From assembly GCA_004352715.1 (NCBI GenBank), contig SCFE01000067.1, positions 1,323,389 through 1,387,388 of the forward strand: DNA of 64,000 nucleotides, in the 5' to 3' direction. Below the pieces are notes generated by a model, which saw only the letters and a list, made by a program, of their open reading frames with translations, was not told the origin of the DNA and did not search any database. The stretch's first letter is position 1; each line of letters begins with the position of its first letter. This document shows, piece by piece, positions 35,200 to 46,939 of the stretch. The position numbers and the translations under genes were made by a program. The stretch comes from Hofstenia miamia. Its lineage: Eukaryota > Xenacoelomorpha > Acoela.

Positions 35200-35823
35200 T
35201 TAAAGAAGGCAGGACTGAAAAGAGAAACAGAAGCATTGATAATGGCAGCACAGGAGCAAGCAATAAGAACAAACTAGGTGAAGAAGCATATAGATAGAAG
35301 AATGGAAGTAAGTGATAAGTGTAGGCTATATAAGAATGAATGTGAGACGTAGATCATCTCATAGCAGGGTGCGAGAATTTGGCGCAGAATGAGTATAAGT
35401 TCAGGCAGGACAAGGTGGGATGAATGGTACACTGGAGCTTGAGCGGGCAGCACGGGTTAGAAGCAGAGGGCAAGTGGTATGAGCACAAGCACAGCGCATC
35501 ATAGAAAATGAGAAGGTTAAGATACTGTGGGACTTCAACATCCAGACAAGCAAAGTAATAGAAGCACGGAGACCAGACATCGTAGTGGTAGACATAGAGA
35601 AAAGATTGGGAATGGTGATAGACATAGAGTACCAAAGGACAGAGATGTAGTAGAAAGTTGAAGTAGTCCCCGTAGTTGTAGGAGCACTAGAAGCAGTGAG
35701 TAAAAAGCATAAGAGATACTTGGCGGAGTTGCGAGTACCAAAGAGGGAAGGAGCAGTGGCACTGAAGGCAGCATTGTTAGGAACAACTAGAGTACTGAGG
35801 AAAGCTCTTATCCCTGGGAAATA
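35200..35823 (+). pseudogene. R2-like LINE zinc finger and restriction-like endonuclease end
   Basis: Scattered frames read a WLKKAGLKRETEALIMAAQ segment, a C.....H...C zinc-finger remnant with one Cys changed to Tyr (SDKCRLYKNE) and WYEH. The nuclease core RPDIVVVDIEKR...MVIDI follows, then VEVVPVVVGALEAV and ALLGTTRVLRKALIPGK with a stop. The spaced Asp residues fit the PD-(D/E)XK fold used by these LINEs to nick their targets. Stops and frameshifts interrupt it. Confidence 0.65.
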
Positions 35824-35904
35824 GTGAGTTCCCCCAGCTGAGAAGGATACCAGCATGAAGCTGTGAGAAGAAATGAAATAAAAATGATAATAATAATAAT
35901 GTAA

Positions 35905-36860
35905 CAGCTGTGCTGGTTTTTAGTATCGACCAGTCTAGTGTTATCAGGTGTTTGTAAATATGTTGATAATGACTTTGTACATAATACCAATTAGTTGTTG
36001 TAAATAGAGAACAGTTTAGAGAGAAGTTTTACAGTGTTGAATGGCAAGATGGGAATGCGTAATCCAAGCGATATTACAATAATAATATAGTAATACTATT
36101 AATGCTTCCAATGCAATTGAAACAACAAACATTTAGCAATTTTGAGTGGCCCCATTAAATTCATATCAGATTTCAAAATTACGACATTTGCTATTTGTGT
36201 AATTCTATTGAAGTAAAAGTAGTTATTTTTTATTATGCTTGTAATTCTGATCTTAAACGAGGTTGGGATTTTCAAAATTGACAATGTTAAAAAATATTAG
36301 ATCTTGAATCTATAGTTGTACAGTAATTGCGATAAACTTTTTACTTCAATAGCATTGAGCCCCTCTCTGTTAGATGATGAGAATATCTAAAAATTTTTGA
36401 CTATGCAAAATAAATTTAATCAAGGTTATTTTATGATGATTATTTTTATGATCCTGTTATGGGAATATTTCTTTGAAAAGTGTTCAATCATGCAAATTAG
36501 TAAAAAATGGATTCCGAATATTTCATAATGACATAATAATTTCTTTGTTACTACTGTATTATAAAGGAATAATATGATACCAACGCAATTAAGGCATTCC
36601 AAATGACCTAAAAAACATATCTAATTACACAATGCATTGCAAAAATTTGTAATTTAGGTAACCAAATGTCAAAAATGCACAACTTAAGCAATATAAATGA
36701 AAAAAAAACATTCGTATATATTGGAAATTAAATTATATAGGATGAAAGGCAAATATCATTTCAAATTTATTGCAATTCGAATTTTTGTTTACATTGAAGG
36801 TAAAAAATTTCCTTTACAAACATATTTTCTGTGTAATGATTTCTAAATTTCGGTATATAT
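35905..36860. other. no gene recognised
   Basis: AT-rich sequence between the R2-like LINE and the LINE family A fragment. No coding or repeat signal was seen. Confidence 0.5.
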
Positions 36861-36867
36861 ATATANA

Positions 36868-37280
36868 ATCTTTGTCAATATCAACACCTAAATATGTAAC
36901 ATGATCAGATTGTTTTATTGGAACACTGTTAACAATTAATTCGATCTTGTTTGTTATTTCTTTTACAGAATTGGGGGAAAATATAATGAATTGCGTTTTT
37001 TCAATATTAATTTTTAATTGATTAGATGAGAAATACCTAGAAAGCTTTTCAATATCACTTTGTAAATTTTTTGTAGCCCTAAATGCATCATTATCTGTAT
37101 TTATGAGGCAAGTATCATCAGCAAATTGATATATTTCACTATGTTTTACATGTTTAATTATGTCATTTACGTATATTGCAAATAAAATTGGCCCTAGTAC
37201 TGTGCCTTGAGGCACTCCTCGATCGGTTTTAATGTAATCAGATTTCATATTATTCATTAAAACAAGCTGTTTTCTATATA
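36868..37280 (-). pseudogene. LINE family A RT palm fragment, catalytic FADD intact
   Basis: The minus strand reads DRGVPQGTVLGPILFAIYVN, then IYQFADDTCL (motif C at 37114-37125), SSNQLKINIEKTQFIIFSP and VTYLGVDID. The match to the copy at 8925-9932 is close, so it belongs to the same family. It is cut on one side by an (AAT)n stretch near 37280 and on the other by an n at 36866 next to a TA tract. Fingers, endonuclease and tail are missing, so it is only a fragment although the catalytic box is kept. Confidence 0.8.
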
Positions 37281-37747
37281 ATAATAATAATAATAACAAT
37301 ATTTGTACGAAATACAAAAGGCCAATTTTTTTTAAAAAATGTAAATTTATAGACCATCCCACTTAATTGTTAAAATAAATTTATTCAAAAATATTTCACT
37401 GATTAGACTACTTACTTTTCCATAACATTTACGCAATTATATCTTGACCAAAAAAACTATATATTTTAATTTTTTTTCTGTTGCGACGCCCAACTGATTC
37501 TCTTTCCAAGAATACGTACTGTTCTAACTCAGAAATTATCTTTACATATTACTTGATTCTAAACTCCAACACATTATCAATTTGTTGACTTCTGTTATTG
37601 TCTTTCAAGAAATGTATGGTCATATTTTAATACAGAGCAGAAGTTTATCTTTCCAAAATTAGCAGCGATTTCTAGAATGATGCTTTTCAAAACGCTAAAG
37701 AATTTAAGCTGAAAGTAGTAAAATTGAAATAAAATAAAAATGCTTAC

Positions 37748-37890
37748 AATTCCACTGCAAAATCCTTGCACGCATGGGACACCTTTTGGATAAATGTACT
37801 TCGTAGTATCATTTATGTTAATGATATCAGCATATGGTTGGCATTCTGATGAATTATCTGTCTTACAACACTGCTTACACGTGTTTTCCT
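37748..37890 (-). CDS. exon of an ADAM17-like metalloprotease, membrane-proximal Cys-rich part
   Basis: Between acceptor AATCTTTTAG and donor ATT/GTAAGC the minus strand reads ENTCKQCCKTDNSSECQPYA, then a short loop and KGVPCVQGFCSGI. The spacing C-x2-CC-x6-C-x2-Y and the G-x-PC-x2-GFC end are what I know from the membrane-proximal domain of ADAM17/TACE, the sheddase of membrane-bound cytokines and growth factors. It starts in phase 1 and ends in phase 0. Catalytic and disintegrin exons should lie at higher coordinates and the transmembrane exon at lower ones; none was recognised. It could be a lone exon in large introns or a gene relic. Confidence 0.6.
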
Positions 37891-38242
37891 CTAAAAGATT
37901 TGTATTAAATATGATCTTCCACATAAGTAAAAAAATTTAATGATCGCTATTCAGGAAATTGGAGTGAGGCAACTCAAAAAAACAAAAGAATTTACGCGCA
38001 CAAGCTACAGAAGCAGCCAAATTAGAGCTTACCTCACAATGTGAGACTTTTGCGATATAGGATTAACATTGTTATCAGGTGAATTGATCAACTACTTCTC
38101 TATCCATGACTTCATTTTAATATCGGAAATCAAGTTTATAATAGCTCAAAATGATATAGTGCGCCATTTTTAGGGACATTTTTGCATAATATTTGTGTGC
38201 TATCATAGACATTGAACAATAGTTCTTGTGTCAAATGGTGCA

Positions 38243-38445
38243 ATATATATATATATATATATATGCTATTTTAACCCCAAAGAATTAACGTTACCATAGA
38301 AGAGTTGCATGCAAACAGTTTCTTAATCTGCAAAATTCGCAGAAATGTTTTACAAAAGGCAAAAGGTAAAAAAACAAAGATTGCTATGTTTATTATAATA
38401 TTGATACACAAATATTATAGTTAATATACTTAAGATGTTAATAAG

Positions 38446-38485
<40 letters not shown>

Positions 38486-38615
38486 GAAATTGTTTTCAAT
38501 TAGTATAGAAATATGTTTTTTGTATATGATTTGATATTTATCATTCCATAAAAACACCGAGTTAATAAAATTTTACAATTTGGTCTGGAATAACCTATAT
38601 ATATATATATATATA
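38243..38615. repeat. cluster of three (TA)n tracts
   Basis: Pure dinucleotide tracts at 38243-38264, 38450-38480 and 38596-38615 in otherwise featureless AT-rich DNA. Confidence 0.9.
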
Positions 38616-39336
38616 ATCAACCAATAATTAGAAAATTTTACATTGACAGTAACTCCCATTAATCAATATTGAGAAAGGACCAAGAAATTTACAAGATACT
38701 GTAGCTTATCAAAGTCTTTAGAAAAATTTAAGTAACATCAAACAAACTTAATTTTATTATCAAATTCATCATAGATATTTTAGAATCACTGGGATGATTC
38801 TAGTGAACAAGAAAACAACTAGTCAACACGAAAAGCGCGTGATCTGGCCGATAAATAACAACAACTACCGACTGATGTTACAATATTAAACAATAAAATA
38901 AGTAGGTACGTATTTTTTCTAAATCACAAATGTTGTGATTGTAATATGATAAATATTTTTACATATCGTTTTTCAAACGTTATTGACTGATTGGTGTGTA
39001 ATTACTATAAGTATTCTTATTAATATAATACAAGATTTCTTGTTTCCACTAAAATGGGAATGTAATTTGGATAACTATGTTATGGAACAATTATAAAATA
39101 TTTGGTGCAAAGGCTGAATCAATTTCAATTAGGGTTGGCTTCGCTAACCAGACTTTTGTCGAGAGCTTAAAAGTAGTTTCGAAACTATTATCAATATCTA
39201 TCTGTATATCAATTAGATGATTGAATCAAATCATAACCTTGTTTGTGTAGCTTCTTCTCTGTGTTACTATCTGTAATGCTAAACTCAGGAAAATTAGAAT
39301 TATAGAGGTTTTCCATTTTAGGTTTATAACAATTGT

Positions 39337-39645
39337 CTAATAGGCAGCGACGTTGCTAAACATTTCCAAAATCAACAATAACAGGCATTTTTTAACATGT
39401 GCATGGCTACAATTAAACTTATTACTAAACCTTTCAGTAAGTAATGCGTGACATCGAATATCTTCTTTACCCATAGCAACATTGTTTGCAAATATAAAGG
39501 AGGGGCGAGAATATTGCATGCTCAAAGTTTTGCACACATCTTGATTTACTATTTTCATTGAAACCTTGTGCACAGATAAAATTTTGAGCAAGTGTTTACT
39601 TTGATTTCTTGGCGCATTGGGATGTGTAATCCGTACACAAACCAT
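39337..39645 (-). CDS. unrecognised 102-codon reading frame
   Basis: Starts MVCVRITHPNAPRNQSKH and includes YSRPSFIFANNVAMGKEDI and FSNKFNCSHAHVKKC. It has five cysteines in all and a composition less AT-driven than nearby chance frames. No splice context or family is evident. It could be a small gene, an exon or a transposon scrap, or it may be chance. Confidence 0.2.
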   Translation of the reverse strand: MVCVRITHPNAPRNQSKHLLKILSVHKVSMKIVNQDVCKTLSMQYSRPSFIFANNVAMGKEDIRCHALLTERFSNKFNCSHAHVKKCLLLLILEMFSNVAAY

Positions 39646-39649
39646 AGAT

Positions 39650-42600
39650 TTTTGTAGTGGTACCCAAAGTGATCTGCATTATTTTCTATATTAAAATATT
39701 ATATTATAACAAGTATTTCTATTGAAGAGAATATATTCTTTATAAATATTTAAAAAATGTTCTGGTGACCGAAGCGTATGTTTCAGACGACCTGATAGGA
39801 GCTAAGACATTCTTTTGCAACATGCACAGCAAATAGTTAAAATAATTGATAATTTGTCTATATTTAGAATTTTTAATTAAGATTTTGACGGATTGAAAAA
39901 TCTAAGATTTATCATCAAATTGCATAAAATAGTTTTAGTTTTATATAATTGGACAGATTGAACCCTTTTGGATTTCTCACATAATGCATAAATCTATTAA
40001 GCTTGAGAAATAAATATTATTTTATAATCTAATATTTCTGATATACATGTTTTTTTTTAACTAACTTTGAATTTAGGCATAAAAATATATATTTAAATGG
40101 TCTAAGAATTTTCTTTTTAAATTGTATTAGTGCCTCAGAATGTGAAAATGTTGCACTTTTTTTAATGATCAAGGTTAAAAAAGTGTATTCTACTTCTCTC
40201 TGTTTTTTCAATAGCCGTAGTTTTTTTGAGACAATAAAAATTTCTTTCGCAAAGGTTTTCAATAACGGTAAGCACCTTGTTTTAATGGTTGATGCACGCC
40301 ACTGAATTGGCGATAATAATTTTTCAAAGAGCTTAATGTTTTGAGTTTGATTAAGTTAAATTTTACTAGGAAAGCTAAAACTTACTTTTCAAAAACTACT
40401 ATCATTTCTCTACATATATTATGGCTGGACATATTTTGCAAATTTTCGGGTTAGCAATCACTATGCATTTGCTTTTTACCTTGTTTTTTAAAATCTTCTA
40501 GGTAAAAGCGGTTGGGTTAAGCTAAATGCAGCTGTATTTATTTAAGAACAATTAAAGCAATGTGCAATTCTAATTGACATTTACATATACATGCAAACAC
40601 GACTATTGACATTTTATTTGATTACGTAGCTTAAGCATCTTTAATTAGATTACTGCAAGATTACTACTCGTAAGATGAAAAAAATTAAAAGCATGACAGC
40701 TTTTGTAAATCTAAAATTGATAAGAAAGATACTTTGGAGAAACAACAAAATTTCTGAAAGGAATTCAATTTCGCTAGTCAATTATGGACTCCGCGAAATT
40801 TTTCATACAAATTTGAATTTACTAGAGAATGATTCCACAAATTTGATTTATTCCATTTTTATGTGACTCTTTATTCTATGGATATGTAGTTTAAGAACAA
40901 AAATTTTATCCCATTCAATTGCTAATCTAATTAATTCTAACAGCTTTCCAGTATACGTAAATTCTACAAGAAGGCTTGAATTTTACACTAACACAATGGA
41001 TGGAATATGAACTAAAATATTTAAACAATATTTGACATTTCACTTTTCTTAGGCGGACAAAATTATTCATAATTGCATATAAATTTTTATACCAAATTTT
41101 CATAGAAAAAATTTATAATCCCATGCACTTGCTAGCATTAATTTTCCATTAAAATGATAACCAACATCAACTGTAATAGAAAGACACCAACTGCAAAATT
41201 AACGTCAACACTAGTGTGATCCTGACCTCTATGATTCAAGAAGTTAGTAGGCTTAGATTGTATATTCTAATGAAATTCTGTAGTTTAAGATTATTTTTCT
41301 TCACAAATGAATAATTTCATAGCAATCGCAAACTAACTGAAACTCTGTAAATATGTAATTAAGTGTTCAGAATAAATTTATTGTTCTAAAACATGAAAGA
41401 CGCAAAAAAATTTAATTTAGATGCAAAATAAATAGTATTTTTCATGAGATTGTGTAAACTCAAACTGATAATGGTAGTTGTCTTCGTCCCGCTCTAATGA
41501 TTTATATGATCTATTCAATAACTAAAATACTTACAGAGGAAATTGTGGTCGCCCCATAGGTGAATGATTTAATACGTGGTATTTAGTCTCACTTGTTCAA
41601 ATGATTTTTATTCTGAAACGCTGGCAGCTGTAGAGGGAATTCTTTATTTTCAACATTGCAAAGTAATTAAAGATCTACAAATATAAAATTTAATGTGTGG
41701 CTTGTGAATGGAATCACAATCAATACTTCAAAATTTGGCAACTCCAACATCGTGTAAACTAATTATTGAAACATATTTGAAACAACGGTTCTATTTTCGG
41801 TTCTCATTACATTTTCAATCAAATTATTTGAAATATTTTGTCATCATGCAATACTTGCAGCCATAGTTTTAGATATTTTTCTTACAATAAAAGGTCCAAA
41901 TGTTCTCTGTTCAAGGAAAAATTAGAATGACATTACAAACTTTGTCATTTTTCAATGCAATAATACACTTAGTAGATCTTGCAAAAATGTTTTCTTTGGA
42001 TCGACAATCTAAAACTTTTGGAAATTAATTCTACTATTATCTTCGCATACTCTATTTACCTCAGATTTATTGTTAATGTTTTGGTTAATGAATTGCTAAA
42101 GAAATTTAGATGAAAGAAACTTAGGTTCTTTAGAGAATATAAAGTTAATAAATCTGTCGAGGTCAAGATTCCCCCATACTCGCCAACAAGAGAAGTCGGT
42201 ATTTCTAGAGCGGCATGTTTGCTCCAGCACCCCTTTGATAATCATCTGCACCTTTAGTGAATTCTCTTTTTTCATTTTTCATATTGAAATATTTTTTCAA
42301 ATTTATTTTAAATAATTTTAAAACAAAATGAATTAAAATTTAAGTAAATTTGCTTGTTAATTTCACTTCAATCAGGAAAATAAATTGTTTTTTAGAAAAT
42401 GACATCATTTTTAGCATGACTTTAAGTTCCAATATAGATGTTTTGAACTTTACAAAGGACATTGTTCACAAGCTTTTCACTAAATGTCACGTATTCTAAA
42501 ACAGCGATCTTAGAGTTGAAGTTCTCCTTGAAAATTTGCATTTATTCCATCAAGTGAAGCATAATTTTTTAAAAAACAGAAAAAGTGAAATATACAGTAA

Positions 42601-45600
42601 TTCGTAGAAATTATATACATACCAAAAGGAAGTCTTATTTTATATTATTTTATAAACTACCTTGGTCGCTAGCCTTCAATTGAAAAACAACAATGAATTT
42701 TTCACATTTACAAATATTTGGGAGTTATCAAGAATTGACATAAATTACAAAATTAAGCACTTCTTAATCCTATGCTTAGGATATTAAATTGCAACAAGTG
42801 TATTCATATTCTTGCATAGTAAGCAAAATTTTTTGATGAATTCCTTAATTTGAAATGCTTGCTTAGAGGTCATATTAATTATAAAATTATTAAAATGTTC
42901 ATTTCGGATTTTGCAAATATATCAAGGATTGCTTGGAACTCATGCCAACAGAGTAGACAACTAAGCTCGTTGATGATCTGGCAATTTCAAATAGATGTTT
43001 TTTTTGAGAAATGAAGAGATTCAAAGCTGAATCGTGTAGTGGACTTGCCTGGTGTTAGAATCTAGCTCTTCAAACTTTTCAGATAAAAGAGGCTGCCTGA
43101 ATTCCTCTCTAAACATATGGTGTAAAATTTGTGAAATTGCAAATCTGACTTGTAGCAAAACCTTGTAGTTATATGCGTAATATTTTCTAATAGTATTATA
43201 AAAAAATGCGAAAAATACTTGCGCTAAATGAATGTAATTCAAGTTCTATTCAACTTCAACAATGATTTATTCTAATTTGGAAGAAAAATTTCAGAAGTAT
43301 TTCAAATTAGATTCGGATCTCTTCTGCCTAACACACAGGGGTGAGACACACCTAAGCAAAAAAGCTGTTTGCTGCCCAAGTTTCATATATAGAATAAAAT
43401 GCTAGGTATGATTCAATATTTATTGAATGAACCTTTAGCTTGCACTTGGAGCTTCACCCTGTTCTGATGAGCCATTCATTAAATATTTGTGATAACCCAA
43501 GATTTTTCAAGTCAAGCATATTATTGTTCTTAGTAATTCAAATTACGATCTTTCATAAACCTTGAATAATTGTCCATGGCTTTGTAAATTTAATAATGGG
43601 GGAATGATTCGGTCTACAATTTTCCTAGATGAGCAAATTGCGAGTTTATGAAAATTATGTATTTTAGCAACGTGTTCACAATGCTTTAAAGAAACATTGG
43701 AAATCTTATCGAATATACTTAATATCATTTGCCTGCATAAGAAAAACCAAGAAATAAGTATATGCAGACTTAAACAAAGATCAATGATCAACACTCAATG
43801 TATCTTACTGCATTTTGGCCCTTAATCTGTAAAAAAAATCTATCATAATCAAATTTTTTTGTCAAACGTATTGCGTTCTATTTACGATGAATAAACCAAA
43901 TGACGTGTGCTCTATTGTTTCAAGAGAAAAGTTAATGTTAAGCTTTAAAAAAAGTTCTATACTTTTACTAGAAGAAAATAAACTTATGAATTTGAGGAAA
44001 CAATTCATAATGAGAAAACTGCTTTTGATTTTCCTTTTGTCAAAAACGTGTGCCCATCAAACGTTCCACTTCCACCTTGGAATGATTGTATATCAAGAAC
44101 ATACTTCAGCTTTCAATAGAAAAATTAAAATAATTTTATATATATAGGTCATATTCACTAGCCTGTCCTAGGGGATAACGTTTGTATTTCAATTCGTAGC
44201 AAATTGTTGACTTTGCATTATGGCGATTTTAAATTAACTATTACCAATACTTGTTATTTTTAATTTAGAAAGATATTCTTAATGTAAATAATTTCCACTG
44301 TTTTGCATTAGCAAATTACACAGGTGAATTTCCAAATTTAATTTCCTGATATACGAATAGCTAATAGCAATTAAAATAATATATAAATTTGATAGAGACT
44401 ATGAATTTTACACATTTATGTAAGTACTTAAAATGGGCATTCAATGAATGAATTTTCTACATTTCTAAGCCAAATGAAAGCATTATATGCGATGACAAAC
44501 AATATTTTATCGTTTGTGACAATTTTCTTAGTTTGGTTAACAACCAACCAATTACCTCATCTGTTAGGCAGATGGTCCTCACTAACTTATGTATTTGAGA
44601 AGACTTTTCAAATAGCATGATATTAAAACAAGCTGAATCGAAAATTATATGGATATCAAAAACTTTCAGATTTCTACCGTTATTCATTTGGCCTTATTGA
44701 GTGGTGCAATTTAATTAAGTCTCTTCTTCAATTTCAAAACAAAACACGAAAAGGTCAGTAGAGTGTTGCATACCAACATGGAGAAACGAGATTTTTTGAG
44801 CATGGCAAAAAACTTTTAGCCGCTATATAACAACTGGGAAAATGAAATTTGAAGAAAGTATTTATATCAGTTAAAAGTACAGACTCGAATAACATCTTTA
44901 CACCATTGAATTGTCATTTTCGATTTTGGCCTATAATGAACAAATTCTAATGAACAAATATTTTTGTTAGTTTAAATTAAGGCTGAGATTGAATCAAACA
45001 ATTATCCTGTCTTCTCCAGATTTGCATTTATATTATCCTGAAGGACTTATTCAGATTAACTGTATCAGGAGTCTCAATTCCTCATATTTTCTAAATTTCG
45101 AAGCCGAACAAGCGAATTGTATTTTGGTCAATTGAAATTGAATTTGTTTTTGTTTTTGAGAATGAAATTTCTATATTTAGACTTCTTATTTGAGTTTTTC
45201 TTTGAAATCGTTGTTTGTATTGTGTACTATATAGAAAACTCTTATTTTACATGACTTCTATCATGGATTACTAAATAGTAATCCATGCTTCTATAAAGAT
45301 TATCCAAATTCATTCGGGATTTAGTAGTTGTAAAAGTAGCTAATCTATTCAACTGATGTTATTTTTTTGTTTTAGTGCATGCCAATATCCCATCGCGGGA
45401 AACCAACACAAATAAGAACTGAAGCACCATTAATTTGAATTTACTAGTAAAGTGTCCTACTACCTATGGTGAGCCTTTTCTTTTCATCTTGCCAATTCTT
45501 ATTATATATAAAATCAGAGATTGAAGTGGGAGATATTTATGAACTGCCCCACTAGATTCCACAGAAGTTGTGTCCAGGCCAATATTCACGTATATTGATA

Positions 45601-46230
45601 TCTGCCCCATATTGCACCATGCGTTATATTCTTCCACTCCAAATGGCCTCTATTCGAAAAAAAATCTTGTTCCAAAAGCTATTTGCAATATCCTATTGCT
45701 CGATATTTGTTTATGATAATTTTCTTAGCACTACACCACTCCACTATTGCCAAATATATTGAATACCTTACTGCTTAGAAGATACAGAATCAATTTTTTT
45801 TCAAATGTCATCTACTATTACTACCAATAAGAATCTAATAACAAACATGATGCAATAAATAGTAATTTTAATATTATACAGACCTTTATAAATAGAATAT
45901 TTAATGCAATATATTTATGCAATTGTAATTACACTCTTTCAGTGCAAATGCAAAGCTGTGTGATGACAAATCAGTTCAAAAACTCTTATTCCCAAGATAA
46001 TTGATATTTCAAAATATTCAATTAAAAATACAAAATATATCAAGCAGGCAAGCAGGGAACTTTGATGTAAGAAAGCAATTTTTTTATTGTTTTTCTCAAT
46101 TCAAGAGTTTACTTTCTAAAAGAGAGTTACAAATAAACAAGAATTATGTACAAAATATATAAGAGTACTTTTCTTTGCAACAAGAGCAATTCCATTAGAA
46201 AGAAACAACGATGAACAATGCTGTAATACT
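39650..46230. other. non-coding, AT-rich, no gene recognised
   Basis: Only short frames rich in Ile, Lys, Asn and Phe occur. A minus-strand segment at 43050-43190 with a decent acceptor (REEFRQPLLSEKFEELDSN) is the most exon-like but has no clear donor or family. A perfect small palindrome at 45262 is listed separately. Confidence 0.4.
45262..45287. repeat. 26-bp perfect palindrome flanked by 7-bp direct repeats
   Basis: CATGGATTACTA, AA, TAGTAATCCATG: 12-bp arms with a two-base loop. CTTCTAT occurs directly before (45255-45261) and directly after (45288-45294). The layout is that of a tiny hairpin insertion with a target duplication. Confidence 0.9.
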
Positions 46231-46239
46231 TCAAAAAAT

Positions 46240-46935
46240 AATTCCAAAAAATGATTTTAATGCTTTCGAAATCTTTTTTGCACAATCGAATAGATCAAAT
46301 CTCAGTATGGAGATGCACATAATTTGCTACATTAGCTATTCTGTAGAAAAATGAATTATTTGTAGATTTTGTATTCAGATATTTTGACGTGAAAACTGTT
46401 TTGGTTGATCTTCTTGTTGAAGTGCGAGGAATGAAAATTTTGATGAAATCATTATAATTTAAATCTACTTTATGGTTTAAAAGTTTGTTGAGGTAGAGCA
46501 GATCTGAAATTTCTTAATACAAAGAAATAGGCAATATGTTCAATTTTAATAGTCTGTCCTTATAATTTCAAAGTGGTAATATCCATTTTTACAGCGTCTT
46601 TGCAGTTTTTCAAGTATGTTAAGATATTCGAGGAATTGCAATACCATATTTGAGAAGCGTAGGTCAGCTTAGATTTTATCATAGTGTTATATAATTGCAT
46701 TTTTGTTCGAATATTGGTGTTCAAGGAATATTACGCTTAAGATAAAGGAATGTATAATTAGTTGCTTTAATTTTGTTAAAAATATGGCTGTTTCATGACA
46801 GATTTCTGGCGATATAAACTCCAAGGTTCTTAACAGAATCTGACGAGTTTATAATATTTTCCATTATTTGAATTGAGCTTCAATCTTGAAATTTATTAAA
46901 ATTTAGCTTCATTTCATTGTTATTGTAGCATAATC
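46240..46935 (-). pseudogene. LINE family B, RT thumb and C-terminal tail
   Basis: The minus strand, with stops and frameshifts, reads NNEMKLNFNKF, SSDSVKNLGVYIARNLS, then YNTMIKSKLTYASQIW, LRNFRSALPQQTFKP and a final FHVKISEY segment. This is the usual order after motif C in CR1/L2-like LINEs (K-C block, LGV, irSkLtYaSqIW, tail). It continues the RT at 48.25-49.5 kb after an insertion of about 1.3 kb. Confidence 0.65.
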
Positions 46936-46939
46936 TCTA

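Larger units (their letters stand above)
33555..35901 (+). mobile_element. R2/R4/NeSL-like LINE with internal deletion of the RT palm
   Basis: Domains in order on the plus strand: a basic coiled-coil region upstream of the RT, RT fingers, a deletion, RT thumb, a zinc-finger remnant and a restriction-like endonuclease end with a stop at 35823. A short 3' UTR ends in an ATA/AAT run. The element is strikingly purine-rich on this strand and more GC-rich than its surroundings, which suggests a younger insertion. An A/T-rich trinucleotide tract (33487-33550) lies against the 5' edge. Several stops and frameshifts make it non-functional. Confidence 0.75.

Noticed and set aside
33449-35856. Many Leu/Ser/Phe-rich minus-strand open frames
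   Set aside because: Shadows of the purine-rich plus-strand R2-like LINE, whose complement avoids stop codons.
37920-38110. Donor-like GAG/GTAAGC near 38030 as the exon preceding the ADAM17-like exon
   Set aside because: The reading in the required phase contains a stop just before the donor.
43021-43794. Minus-strand frames with an exon-like acceptor (REEFRQPLLSEKFEELDSN and KHCEHVAKIHNFHKLAICSS)
   Set aside because: No convincing donor, partner exon or family; kept only as a note in the non-coding stretch.
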